In this document: positions 24,124-31,918 of the stretch, piece after piece
How the letters are laid out: the number at the start of each line of letters is the position of its first letter
Position numbering within the stretch: position 1 is the stretch's first letter
NCBI RefSeq assembly: GCF_900102965.1
Contig: NZ_FNGM01000007.1
Location: forward strand, 135,689-199,688
DNA: 64,000 bases
Source of the DNA: Paenibacillus jilunlii
Lineage (GTDB): Bacteria > Bacillota > Bacilli > Paenibacillales > Paenibacillaceae
Reading direction: 5' to 3'
Program-made: the position numbers and the translations under genes
Notes under the pieces: model-generated
Databases searched by the model: none
Told to the model about the DNA's origin: nothing
Seen by the model: only the letters and a program-made list of their open reading frames with translations

Positions 24124-25251
24124 TCACAGCTCCAAGTCTCCTTTGCGCTGCGGCTTCAGTACAAGCTCTGTAGATGCCGCTTCCCGGCCGTTCACCAGCA
24201 GGGTGATCTTATGTTCCCCCGCATAATGGCGGCGGGTGGTCAGATCCGCCCAGCGGTGGGTCCGTTTTCCGGTTAGGCGGGTGCCTCCCGGAACCGTTTT
24301 ATCCGAGAGCAGGAACAGCTTGCGCGAGGTTTTGCCCCCGGCTTTTACAAAATCAATTCCGTATTCTATACGTATACGGGCCTCATCCCCCTCGCGGACG
24401 TTAAGGGCATAAGCCAGCTCACAGCTCCCGCCTATCTGCAGTTCCGCAGGCTCCACAGACAGGATGGCGCTGACGGCAAGCGGGGTTTCGTCCTCCTGGC
24501 CTGCATAACCAAAAAGCGCCAGAACCTCAGGGTTCGCTTTGCGGATCAGCGTGCGGCAGCCATGCCGCACGATCCAGTCTGTGTGCGCATTTACGCCTTT
24601 CCAGCGCCGGACCATATCAATCACGACACCGGGGTGGTCCTTCGCGATGTCGTTCAGATTGTTCGCCACACTCTTGCGCACGTATAGCGAAGAGTCTGCC
24701 TTCAGCTGCTCCAGCACCGGGAGCACCGGCGACGGGTCACGCTTGAACATGGGCAGCGCCTGGCCCCAGGGAAGGCGGGGCCGGCTGCCCTCGCTCGACA
24801 GCCGCCGCACATGCTCGTCCGGGTGCTGCGACCAGCGCAGCATCTGCGCCATCATCCGCTGCGGGTCCCGCAGCAGAAACGGCCGGACGGCAAATTCTGC
24901 CGACGATTTGGGCGTGAAGCGTTCCAGCGCTGACATGGACAGTTCCCAGTGCTCATCGCTTCCTCCGAATACCTCAACGAAATCGGGGAAGATCAGATAC
25001 GGGAAGCCTACGCACTCTTTATCTATGGCAAAAAGAATTTCCAGAGCATCCTCATACCGCCGGGGCAAAAATGCTCCCAGTGTCTCCGTGATCCGCCGCA
25101 TCCGTCCCTTTAGCTCCAGTTCTTCCCAGGGGTCCTTCATCGCCGTAGTGACGAATCCCTCCAGATCAAACCCGCTATATACGGACAGCAGCTTTTTGCC
25201 GAAGCTGCGCAGAAATCCCTCATTGTACATTGCTTTTAACGGTTCCGCCAT
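24124..25251 (-). CDS. AlkC-like DNA alkylation repair protein with C-terminal Ig-like domain
   Basis: A 375-residue protein of the HEAT-like-repeat DNA glycosylase group (AlkC/AlkD). Repeats run from about 60 to 245. Diagnostic text includes RRLSSEGSRPRLPWGQAL (about 149-166), the LYVRKSVANNLNDIAKDHP repeat and the TDWIVRHGCRTLIRKAN repeat. After residue ~255 a beta-rich segment (ILSVEPAELQIGGSCELAY and so on) looks like the Ig-like domain that some AlkC proteins carry. AlkC removes 3-methyladenine and 3-methylcytosine without base flipping. Monocistronic. The match is by motif reading, and AlkD-like non-enzymatic relatives exist. Confidence 0.75.
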   Translation of the reverse strand: MAEPLKAMYNEGFLRSFGKKLLSVYSGFDLEGFVTTAMKDPWEELELKGRMRRITETLGAFLPRRYEDALEILFAIDKECVGFPYLIFPDFVEVFGGSDEHWELSMSALERFTPKSSAEFAVRPFLLRDPQRMMAQMLRWSQHPDEHVRRLSSEGSRPRLPWGQALPMFKRDPSPVLPVLEQLKADSSLYVRKSVANNLNDIAKDHPGVVIDMVRRWKGVNAHTDWIVRHGCRTLIRKANPEVLALFGYAGQEDETPLAVSAILSVEPAELQIGGSCELAYALNVREGDEARIRIEYGIDFVKAGGKTSRKLFLLSDKTVPGGTRLTGKRTHRWADLTTRRHYAGEHKITLLVNGREAASTELVLKPQRKGDLEL

Positions 25252-25370
25252 TTCTGTCTCCTCCTGCCGGTTACTGCCTGTGCAGTGTATTACACTTCTG
25301 GTTACAAGTGTAGCCAGAAGAGCGTAACATAAATAACTCGACAGCTTAATGTCATATTCAATCGGCAGGA

Positions 25371-25841
25371 TTATGAATAATGTTTAAGCTCAGTGCTTTT
25401 TCTGGCTCTGTCCACGATTGGGCCTTGTAAAATATTTACAAAGGCAACATTGCTGGAACGGATGCTTAACAGCTCATCCTGTATGCAGACACCCATGGCT
25501 TCCAGAACATTTTCAGGAAACGAGATATAATGTCGCTCATCCAGATAGACCCAGCTGAATATCCTCTGTTTGGTGCGGTATATGTAGCCTTCTTCAGTCT
25601 GGTTAAACAGAACAGGATCTTTTTTCAGAACATCAAGGAGGTAGGATTTGTGCGCTTCCAGCATCCCTCTGGACATTACACTGAATCCTCCCGAGGTTCC
25701 GCTCCCCGACATTATAAAAAGCTTGCTGCATTTCTGTATGCCATACTCTTCAAGCGGCTCGTCCGGCAAATACAGTGTGCGGTCTTCTTTTACCTTAAGC
25801 CAGCCGTATATGTATTTTCCTCCTGGTGTAATTAAAGGCAT
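25371..25841 (-). CDS. Hypothetical protein with two AbrB/SpoVT-like repeats
   Basis: A 156-residue protein made of two similar halves. Half one has KVKEDRTLYLPDEPLEEYGI followed by QKCSKLFIMSGSGTSGGFSV. Half two has VYLDERHYISFPENVLEAMG followed by VCIQDELLSIRSSNVAFVNI. Both follow the swapped-hairpin beta-alpha-beta pattern of AbrB/SpoVT DNA-binding domains (a strand ending in LP/FP, helix, G-[IV], then a hydrophobic strand). The key basic residues are few, so DNA binding is uncertain. AGGAGGTG sits 8 bp before the ATG. It lies 70 bp downstream of the nitrilase-like gene on the same strand and may be cotranscribed with it. Confidence 0.6.
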   Translation of the reverse strand: MPLITPGGKYIYGWLKVKEDRTLYLPDEPLEEYGIQKCSKLFIMSGSGTSGGFSVMSRGMLEAHKSYLLDVLKKDPVLFNQTEEGYIYRTKQRIFSWVYLDERHYISFPENVLEAMGVCIQDELLSIRSSNVAFVNILQGPIVDRARKSTELKHYS

Positions 25842-25911
25842 CACGGCACCTCCTCCCCCAATTTATAACCAATCACTTATGCTGTCCTCTAACGATTCCG
25901 GCGAGACCTGT

Positions 25912-26565
25912 TCATGTTTCAGCAATCACAACCGTACCGCTTTTCAAATCCACAATACGGCTTCGTGTGTCAGCGTGTGAAATGAACAGCGGTTGCCCGT
26001 TTGCCTGTATACAGTAGGATATAGGGATGGACACCCCGCAGTTCCGGTAGGAGCCGTCGGCATGGCTGGTCCCAATGATGGGACATTGATATTTCACAGC
26101 GATCCGCGCTGCCTCCACCGTCCACAAGGCGAACTGTTCTTCACTGAACATTCCCACTCCAATCGGATGAGCGATGAAATCTAAGGTTCCAGCATTCCCT
26201 TCCAGCCCGCTCAGCCCCTGCAAAATTTCAACACACAGCAGATAACCTATCCTTATATCACCAGCCTCAACTACCGAAGGAGTATGCAGCTCTCCTTGCA
26301 TCGGAGACTTCGCCCGTTCCAATAAAATCTCTCCGTCCGGACCGATCATTAACGCTCTGTCTTTGCCGTTATCGTCTTTGTAACTGGTAATCATCAGCTT
26401 CCTATACTGCCTGGCAAGACTGCGGAGTATCTGCACACTGCCGGTATCGGCTACATACCCTTCAGGGTAGAGCACTGCATCACAATAAGCGGACCACTGC
26501 CTCAGCTCCTCTTGCAGCTTCAACATATCAGCTTCATGATCAGGCTGGGAGACCAGTAATTTCAT
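25912..26565 (-). CDS. Carbon-nitrogen hydrolase-like protein (nitrilase superfamily)
   Basis: A 217-residue protein resembling a shortened nitrilase-superfamily amidohydrolase. LYPEGYVAD holds the expected catalytic Glu. The lysine would be near ERAKSPMQGEL, and GYLLCVEILQG gives the nucleophilic Cys followed by Glu. Full family members are about 260-300 residues; here strands between the Glu and Lys motifs and the C-terminal tail are short, so activity is uncertain. The ATG at 26565 follows GGAGG. It is preceded by a truncated gene remnant (26588-26782). Confidence 0.65.
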   Translation of the reverse strand: MKLLVSQPDHEADMLKLQEELRQWSAYCDAVLYPEGYVADTGSVQILRSLARQYRKLMITSYKDDNGKDRALMIGPDGEILLERAKSPMQGELHTPSVVEAGDIRIGYLLCVEILQGLSGLEGNAGTLDFIAHPIGVGMFSEEQFALWTVEAARIAVKYQCPIIGTSHADGSYRNCGVSIPISYCIQANGQPLFISHADTRSRIVDLKSGTVVIAET

Positions 26566-26587
26566 CAGGATTCCTCCATACATTTAC

Positions 26588-26782
26588 TCACTGCTCCAGC
26601 GCGGCAACCGCCTCCCAATCGCGGATCGGCAACTGCTCCAGATACCCGGTGAACATTTCGTCAACCCACTGTTTTTCTGTTTCTTTGGCGATTGCGGACT
26701 TCTTATACTGCTCCAGCACACCTTCGCGGTGCATTTTCAGAAAAGCGTCATTTTCACATATTTTGCAAATTAAATCTTGTTT
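26588..26782 (-). pseudogene. 5'-truncated gene remnant
   Basis: A 64-codon open frame without a usable start codon at its 5' end: it begins after a TGA and the first ATG is codon 18, with no ribosome site. The frame reads smoothly, with MHREGVLEQYKKSAIAKETE and KQWVDEMFTGYLEQLPIRDW. Codon choice looks coding, and a CxxC-like CKIC lies before the ATG. I read it as the 3' end of a lost gene. A genuine 48-residue peptide starting at 26734 is a less likely alternative. Family unknown. Confidence 0.5.
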
Positions 26783-26866
26783 TCAAAATGTACTACCTGG
26801 CGTATTATAGATAAAAAGCTTTTGTAGACACCCGCGCTAAAGCGAACGAACGGAGGAATGTCAGCC

Positions 26867-27085
26867 ATGCCGCAGACACTTGTTAAAAATGTTGATTTTT
26901 TTGTCGCCGCCCTATCGCAGACCTATGTGTCCGCGCTGCAGCTCGACCCGGATGGAATGTATTCCCAGGTGGGCATCGGAATCGTCGAGAAATTTGCTGA
27001 AGACTATGTACGCCTCAAAAGATTCGACGGCAGCGTCTCCCATTACGACCGGGAAATCACGAAATTCCAGCATAACAAAGCCTGA
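26867..27085 (+). CDS. Small conserved hypothetical protein
   Basis: A 72-residue protein without signal peptide or membrane segment. It has a hydrophobic N-terminal helix (VKNVDFFVAALSQTYVSAL) and a basic C-terminus (VRLKRFDGSVSHYDREITKF). I do not recognise it. The ATG at 26867 is preferred because GGAGGA lies about 9 bp upstream; an in-frame ATG at 26858 is too close to that site. Confidence 0.6.
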   Translation: MPQTLVKNVDFFVAALSQTYVSALQLDPDGMYSQVGIGIVEKFAEDYVRLKRFDGSVSHYDREITKFQHNKA

Positions 27086-27279
27086 TCCATCTCTATTACA
27101 TTCCGCCTTGAGCATAATTATCCTGCTTACTCCAGATGAAAGGCTGTAAGCCCTTGGCATTACGGCACTGCCCTGACCCCCTTCTCCCCCTGTATAGTGG
27201 TTCAGTTCCTCCCATTTGGTTAATCGTTACATAAGATGGCCGTTTGGGACATATCCTAACTTTTGCAGGAGAGAAAGGA

Positions 27280-27495
27280 ATGAGAGGCATGAGCGACCAA
27301 GAGAATTTCACGGACGGGCGCAGTCCCGGCTTTAACCAGATCCCCGATGCCAGCAGACCTGGACAGACAGCCTCTACGGACAAGCTGGACGATATCGTCG
27401 GAGGTATTATGGATAATGTGCAGGAAACCCTGACCGGCGATCCCCCTAAGGAATCCGGCAAGCATCGGGCTGGCAATACTACCACGGACAAGTAA
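27280..27495 (+). CDS. Small acidic hypothetical protein
   Basis: A 71-residue hydrophilic protein with no cysteine, rich in Asp, Gly, Thr and Pro and probably disordered. A central amphipathic segment KLDDIVGGIMDNVQETL may be helical. GGAG lies upstream of the ATG at 27280; a second ATG at 27289 (MSDQENF) is equally plausible. It ends before a clear terminator. No known family. Confidence 0.55.
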   Translation: MRGMSDQENFTDGRSPGFNQIPDASRPGQTASTDKLDDIVGGIMDNVQETLTGDPPKESGKHRAGNTTTDK

Positions 27496-27610
27496 GAACA
27501 CCCCTATGGCAAGAATCTGGTGCAATCTTGACGGTGTGAAAATGGACTTAGGCCGCATACACCTAAACCATTGATAATCTGGATAGCACACAGCCGGTAA
27601 ATTACTAACG

Positions 27611-27649
27611 AAAAGGCGGCACACGTTTAGAGCGTGAGCCCGCCTTTTT
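27611..27649 (+). terminator. Terminator of the small acidic protein gene
   Basis: AAAAGGCGG..CACACG pairs with CGTG..CCGCCTTTTT and ends in a T-run. Confidence 0.8.
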
Positions 27650-27690
27650 GGCAACGAGTGCCCCGGAGGTAACACTCCGCCATAAAATTT

Positions 27691-27704
27691 TAACGTGTGC
27701 ATTT
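27691..27704. promoter_or_regulatory. Candidate LacI-type operator before the uronate regulator
   Basis: The 11-mer ACGTGTGCATT (27693-27703) recurs exactly before uxaB (28901-28911). It is 16 bp upstream of the predicted -35 box of the regulator gene. Confidence 0.5.
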
Positions 27705-27719
27705 CAATAATTCCTTGAC

Positions 27720-27756
27720 TTGACAGTGCCGAGGCCGTAAACTGAAATCGTTAACA
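27720..27756 (+). promoter_or_regulatory. Promoter of the uronate regulator with a perfect cre site
   Basis: TTGACA (27720-27725), a 17-bp spacer and TGAAAT (27743-27748) form the promoter. The -10 lies inside TGAAATCGTTAACA (27743-27756), which fits the CcpA consensus TGWAANCGNTNWCA at every defined position. Catabolite repression of the locus is expected. Confidence 0.65.
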
Positions 27757-27780
27757 ATTCTATTTTTCCGGAGAGATATT

Positions 27781-28782
27781 ATGATCACCATCAAAGATAT
27801 TGCACGTGTTGCCGGCGTCTCCCATACAACCGTTTCCCGGGCGCTGAACGGCAGCCCGCTGATCAAGAAGGTCACCCGGGACAAAATAGAAAAAATCGCC
27901 GCAGAAATGAACTACATCCCCAATTACAGCGCCAAAAGCCTGGTAACCAGACGGTCCTTCACTATTGGTCTGTTTTTCTCCAGCATTGAGCAAGGGACCT
28001 CGGCCAGTTTCCTGGTGGATGCCATCAAGGGAATCAGCCACATCCTGGATGAGAACTTCAACTTGACGGTCAACGGCATTGACGGCGTGCATCATTTTGG
28101 CAATATTCAGCCGCAGCGCTTTGACGGTATCCTGGTCATGAGCCAGAGCGATGAGGATAATGCCTTTATCTATCATGTGAAGAAGATGGGCATCCCACTG
28201 GTCGTGCTGAACCGCCAGCTTGAAGATCCCGGCATTATGAACGTGGTGGCAAATGACCGTGAAGGTGTGAAGGAAGCCATCGACTATGCCGCCCGGCAGG
28301 GACACCAGAAATTCGCCATTATCGAAGGCAAACCCGGCTTCAAGTCGTCGAGCGAGCGCAAGCAGGGCTTCATGGACAGCCTGATTGCCCATCGCCTTCC
28401 GCTGAACTCCGATTATTTTGCGGCGGGTGATTACAGTATTGAGAGCGGTTATGCGGCTATGGCTGCTCTGCTCCTGCTAGAAGATCCGCCGACAGCCGTA
28501 TTCTGCTCCAATGACGATATGGCGATTGGTGCGATGAATGCCTGCTACGCCCACAAGGCTGATGTTCCCGGCAAGATTTCTCTGATTGGATTCGATGATA
28601 TCATGTTCTCCCGGTACACGAATCCCGCCTTGACCACAGTCCGCAAACCGATTACAGAAATCAGCGAGCTTGGCACCAAAATGCTGGTCCAGCTGCTTCA
28701 GCAGCCGGAGACCCAACCCCAGCAGCTGTTCGTGAAGACATCGTTAGTCATACGCCAGACGGTAGCTGAATTACAGCAGTAA
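27781..28782 (+). CDS. LacI family regulator of the galacturonate genes
   Basis: A 333-residue LacI/GalR repressor. Residues 2-50 form the HTH (TIKDIARVAGVSHTTVSRAL) and the hinge (NYIPNYSAKSL). From 60 on it has a periplasmic-binding-protein-like sensor, with AVFCSNDDMAIGAMNACY and LIGFDDIMFSRYTNPALTTV typical of the group. Position directly before uxaB-uxaA-uxaC suggests an ExuR-type role with galacturonate or tagaturonate as inducer; this is inference from context. Matching 11-bp sites before its own promoter and before uxaB support self- and operon control. A cre site overlaps its -10 box. Confidence 0.88.
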   Translation: MITIKDIARVAGVSHTTVSRALNGSPLIKKVTRDKIEKIAAEMNYIPNYSAKSLVTRRSFTIGLFFSSIEQGTSASFLVDAIKGISHILDENFNLTVNGIDGVHHFGNIQPQRFDGILVMSQSDEDNAFIYHVKKMGIPLVVLNRQLEDPGIMNVVANDREGVKEAIDYAARQGHQKFAIIEGKPGFKSSSERKQGFMDSLIAHRLPLNSDYFAAGDYSIESGYAAMAALLLLEDPPTAVFCSNDDMAIGAMNACYAHKADVPGKISLIGFDDIMFSRYTNPALTTVRKPITEISELGTKMLVQLLQQPETQPQQLFVKTSLVIRQTVAELQQ

Positions 28783-28795
28783 TGAGGGGGTTGGC

Positions 28796-28857
28796 GAATT
28801 CCAACTAATCTTTTCATTTGGACATTGTCCCGCGGATTAGTTCTACTAATTCCACTT
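28796..28857. repeat. Family C repeat piece
   Basis: GAATTCCAACTAAT and, 26 bp later, ATTAGTTCTACTAATTCC with ACTT. The same words occur at 42153-42224, and in reverse orientation at about 2866 and 11139. Confidence 0.5.
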
Positions 28858-28893
28858 AAGCTTTAAAAAAAGAGCCTCTCTTTTTTTGTTTAA

Positions 28894-28911
28894 AATGTTC
28901 ACGTGTGCATT
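28894..28911. promoter_or_regulatory. Candidate operator before uxaB
   Basis: AATGTTCACGTGTGCATT is an 18-bp near-palindrome around CACGTG. It lies between a TTGTTT (28886) and a TTATTC (28910), which could be the -35 and -10 of uxaB. It shares ACGTGTGCATT with 27693-27703. Confidence 0.55.
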
Positions 28912-28948
28912 ATTCCAATTCATTATAAAAGGAGATTATTGAACACTT

Positions 28949-30370
28949 ATGACACAGCGTTTATCCAGAACCACTCAGCCCGGCCTGCCGCAATATCCGG
29001 AACGGATGATTCAATTTGGGGAAGGGAATTTCATGCGTGCCTTCGTAGACTGGCAGCTGCAGCAGATGAACAAACAAGGCCTGTTCAACGGAAGCGCAGC
29101 GGTTGTCGTGCCGATCGGCCAGGGACTCGGCGGACTGATGGCCGAGCAGGATAATCTCTACACGGTGCTGCTGAACGGCATCATGCAGGAGCAGCCAGTC
29201 AATTCGCGCGAGATCATCACCAGTGTCAGCCGGGTGATCAATCCCTACAGCGACTATGAAGCGTATCTGGCCCTGGCCGAAAATGATGAGCTGGAGTTTA
29301 TCACCTCCAATACAACCGAAGCAGGCATCGCCTATCAGCCGGGAGACCGTTTGAAGGATGCGCCTCCCTCAAGCTTTCCTGCCAAATTGACCGCCCTTCT
29401 CTACAGACGGTTTGAGCTGGGCAAAAAAGGCTTCGTCATCATCCCCTGTGAGCTGATTGACCGCAATGGGGAAAAGCTGCGGGAAATTGTGCGCCAATAC
29501 GCCGCAGATTGGAACCTGGGTGAAGCGTTCCTGCAGTGGCTGGACGCCGAGAACACCTTCTGCTGCAGTCTGGTTGACCGGATTGTTCCGGGTTATCCGC
29601 GCGACAAGGCCGCTGAGCTGGAAGCTGAGCTGGGCTACCTCGACAAGCTGATGGTAACCGCAGAGCCGTTCCTGTTCTGGGTCATTGAAGGCCCGGCGTG
29701 GCTGTCCGAACGGCTTCCGCTGGCGAAAGCCGGACTTAACGTAGTCGTTACAGATGACATGACCCTCTACCGCGAGCGCAAGGTTCATCTGCTGAATGGG
29801 CCGCATACAGCCATGGTTCCCCTCGCCATGATGGCAGGGCTCGAAACCGTGGAGGATGTGATGAACGATGAAACGTTCTACCGCTTTGTGCGCGGGCTTT
29901 TGGATGAAGAGCTTATTCCGATGCTGGATCTGCCGCAAGAAGAGCTTCTCTCTTACGCGGACGCTGTGCTGGAGCGCTTCAAGAATCCGTTCATCCGCCA
30001 CGAGCTGGCCTCGATTTCACTGAACAGCATCTCCAAGTTTAAAACCCGGCTTCTCCCTGTACTCCTCCGGTATCAGCAGGAACGCGGCCAGCTGCCGCCA
30101 TTGATTACACTGGCCCTTGCCGCACTGCTGCTCAGTTACCGGGGAGACCGTGTGAAACGTCAGGACAGTGCTGAAGTGTTGGAAGTCTTTGATCAAGCCT
30201 GGGGCAATCCTCCCACCTTCGCTGCTTCAATTCTTAGAGAAGTCAGCCTGTGGGGCCAGGACCTGTCACAGGTGCCGGGCCTTACTGAAGCAATTGACGC
30301 CCAGCTGCACCAGCTTCAAAGCTCCGACAGCCGTGCCGCACTGCAGCAGTTGGTCCGTTCAGAAGCCTAA
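28949..30370 (+). CDS. uxaB: Tagaturonate reductase (altronate oxidoreductase)
   Basis: A 473-residue NAD-dependent mannitol-dehydrogenase-family enzyme. It reduces tagaturonate to altronate in galacturonate breakdown. The N-terminal region shows MIQFGEGNFMRAFVDWQLQQ, the UxaB form of the nucleotide-binding segment. FVIIPCELIDRNG, the Lys-bearing VHLLNGPHTAMVPLA and a helical C-terminal domain follow. The order uxaB-uxaA-uxaC matches other Bacillales. GGAG lies before the ATG. Mannonate (fructuronate) reductase is excluded mainly by the neighbours. Confidence 0.92.
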   Translation: MTQRLSRTTQPGLPQYPERMIQFGEGNFMRAFVDWQLQQMNKQGLFNGSAAVVVPIGQGLGGLMAEQDNLYTVLLNGIMQEQPVNSREIITSVSRVINPYSDYEAYLALAENDELEFITSNTTEAGIAYQPGDRLKDAPPSSFPAKLTALLYRRFELGKKGFVIIPCELIDRNGEKLREIVRQYAADWNLGEAFLQWLDAENTFCCSLVDRIVPGYPRDKAAELEAELGYLDKLMVTAEPFLFWVIEGPAWLSERLPLAKAGLNVVVTDDMTLYRERKVHLLNGPHTAMVPLAMMAGLETVEDVMNDETFYRFVRGLLDEELIPMLDLPQEELLSYADAVLERFKNPFIRHELASISLNSISKFKTRLLPVLLRYQQERGQLPPLITLALAALLLSYRGDRVKRQDSAEVLEVFDQAWGNPPTFAASILREVSLWGQDLSQVPGLTEAIDAQLHQLQSSDSRAALQQLVRSEA

Positions 30371-30397
30371 TTCATCATTTTTTATAGGAGGGACAGC

Positions 30398-31885
30398 ATG
30401 AAACGATTAATGAAAATGAATCCCCGGGATACAGTAGCCGTCGCGCTGCGTCCGATTGCCTCCGGTGAAGTACTTTCCTTTGAAGGGCTTAGCCTCACAG
30501 CCGCCCAGGATATTCCGCAGGGGCATAAAATCGCCTTAACCGGCTTCGCGAAGGGCGATGTCATTACCAAATACGGATACCCTATCGGGCATGCGGTGGA
30601 GGAGATCCGGGCGGGTGACTGGATTCATACGCATAACATCAAAACCAACCTGTCGGGAGAGGAAGAATATGAATATCTTCCCGACCTGCATCCTGTCGCC
30701 TATCCGAAACGCGACCTGACCTTCCAGGGCTACCGCAGGGCAAACGGCAAGGTTGGCATCCGCAATGATCTGTTCATCATCCCTACAGTTGGCTGCGTGA
30801 ACGGCATCGCCGAGCAGATGCTGCAGGAGTTCAAGGCAGAGCATCCCGATCCGGGCGGTTTCGACAACTTCACTGTGCTTAAGCATCCTTACGGCTGCTC
30901 GCAGCTCGGCGACGACCACCGCATGACCCGCAGCATCCTGCTGGATGCCGTAAATCATCCCAACGCCGGGGGCGTGCTTGTCTTCGGCCTGGGCTGCGAG
31001 AATAATATCGTCTCCGAATTCCGCAGCATGCTGGGCGGCTATGACGAGAGCCGGGTCAAATTCCTCGTCGCCCAGGAGGTGGGCAATGAGGTGGAAGCCG
31101 GTCTGGCTCTGCTTGAAGAGCTGTACGAGGCCGCAAAAAATGATGTCCGCGAGCCCGTTCCACTCAGTGAGCTGAACATCGGCCTGAAGTGCGGCGGCTC
31201 CGATGGTTTCTCCGGTATTACTGCAAATCCGCTGCTGGGCGCTTTTTCCGACTTCATTATCTCCCAGGGCGGAACCTCCGTGCTGACCGAGGTCCCTGAA
31301 ATGTTCGGGGCGGAAAAGATGCTCATGGCACGTGCGGAGAACCGCGAGGTCTTTGAAGACATCGTTTCCCTGATCAATAACTTCAAGCAGTACTTCCTCT
31401 CATACGGTGAACCGGTGTACGAGAATCCCTCTCCCGGCAACAAAGCCGGAGGAATCAGCACGCTTGAAGACAAATCGCTGGGCTGTACGCAAAAGGCAGG
31501 CAGCTCGCCCGTTGTGGATGTGCTGGATTACGGGGTGAAGCTGCGCCGCAAAGGCCTCAGTCTTCTGCAAGCTCCGGGCAACGACCTGGTGGCGGCCTCC
31601 GCCCTCGCCGCTTCGGATTGCCAGCTTGTGCTTTTTACGACCGGCCGGGGAACACCGTTTGGCAGCTTTGTGCCTACGGTCAAGGTGGCGACCAACAATG
31701 AGCTTTTTGCCAAAAAGGGCCACTGGATGGACTTCAATGCCGGACCGCTGCTGGAGCGTCCGATGGCCGATGTGCTTGAGGAATTTATCGCCTACATTAT
31801 CGATGTGGCCAGCGGCCAAAAAACGCGCAACGAGCAGAACGAAGTACGTGAGCTGGCGATTTTCAAAACCGGAGTTACGCTCTAA
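30398..31885 (+). CDS. uxaA: Altronate dehydratase
   Basis: A 495-residue iron-dependent dehydratase converting altronate to 2-keto-3-deoxygluconate. The N-terminal SAF domain (1-95) contains IPQGHKIALTGFAKGDVITK and HTHNIKTNL. The large domain follows, with PTVGCVNGIAEQ, HPYGCSQLGDD and LKCGGSDGFSGITANPLLG; these cysteines are the conserved metal-site residues of the galactarate/altronate dehydratase family. AGGAGGG precedes the ATG, 27 bp after uxaB. Single-gene fusion of the two domains is standard. Confidence 0.94.
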   Translation: MKRLMKMNPRDTVAVALRPIASGEVLSFEGLSLTAAQDIPQGHKIALTGFAKGDVITKYGYPIGHAVEEIRAGDWIHTHNIKTNLSGEEEYEYLPDLHPVAYPKRDLTFQGYRRANGKVGIRNDLFIIPTVGCVNGIAEQMLQEFKAEHPDPGGFDNFTVLKHPYGCSQLGDDHRMTRSILLDAVNHPNAGGVLVFGLGCENNIVSEFRSMLGGYDESRVKFLVAQEVGNEVEAGLALLEELYEAAKNDVREPVPLSELNIGLKCGGSDGFSGITANPLLGAFSDFIISQGGTSVLTEVPEMFGAEKMLMARAENREVFEDIVSLINNFKQYFLSYGEPVYENPSPGNKAGGISTLEDKSLGCTQKAGSSPVVDVLDYGVKLRRKGLSLLQAPGNDLVAASALAASDCQLVLFTTGRGTPFGSFVPTVKVATNNELFAKKGHWMDFNAGPLLERPMADVLEEFIAYIIDVASGQKTRNEQNEVRELAIFKTGVTL

Positions 31886-31918
31886 TCCTGATCAAATCCA
31901 AGCAAAGGGAGAATTGCA

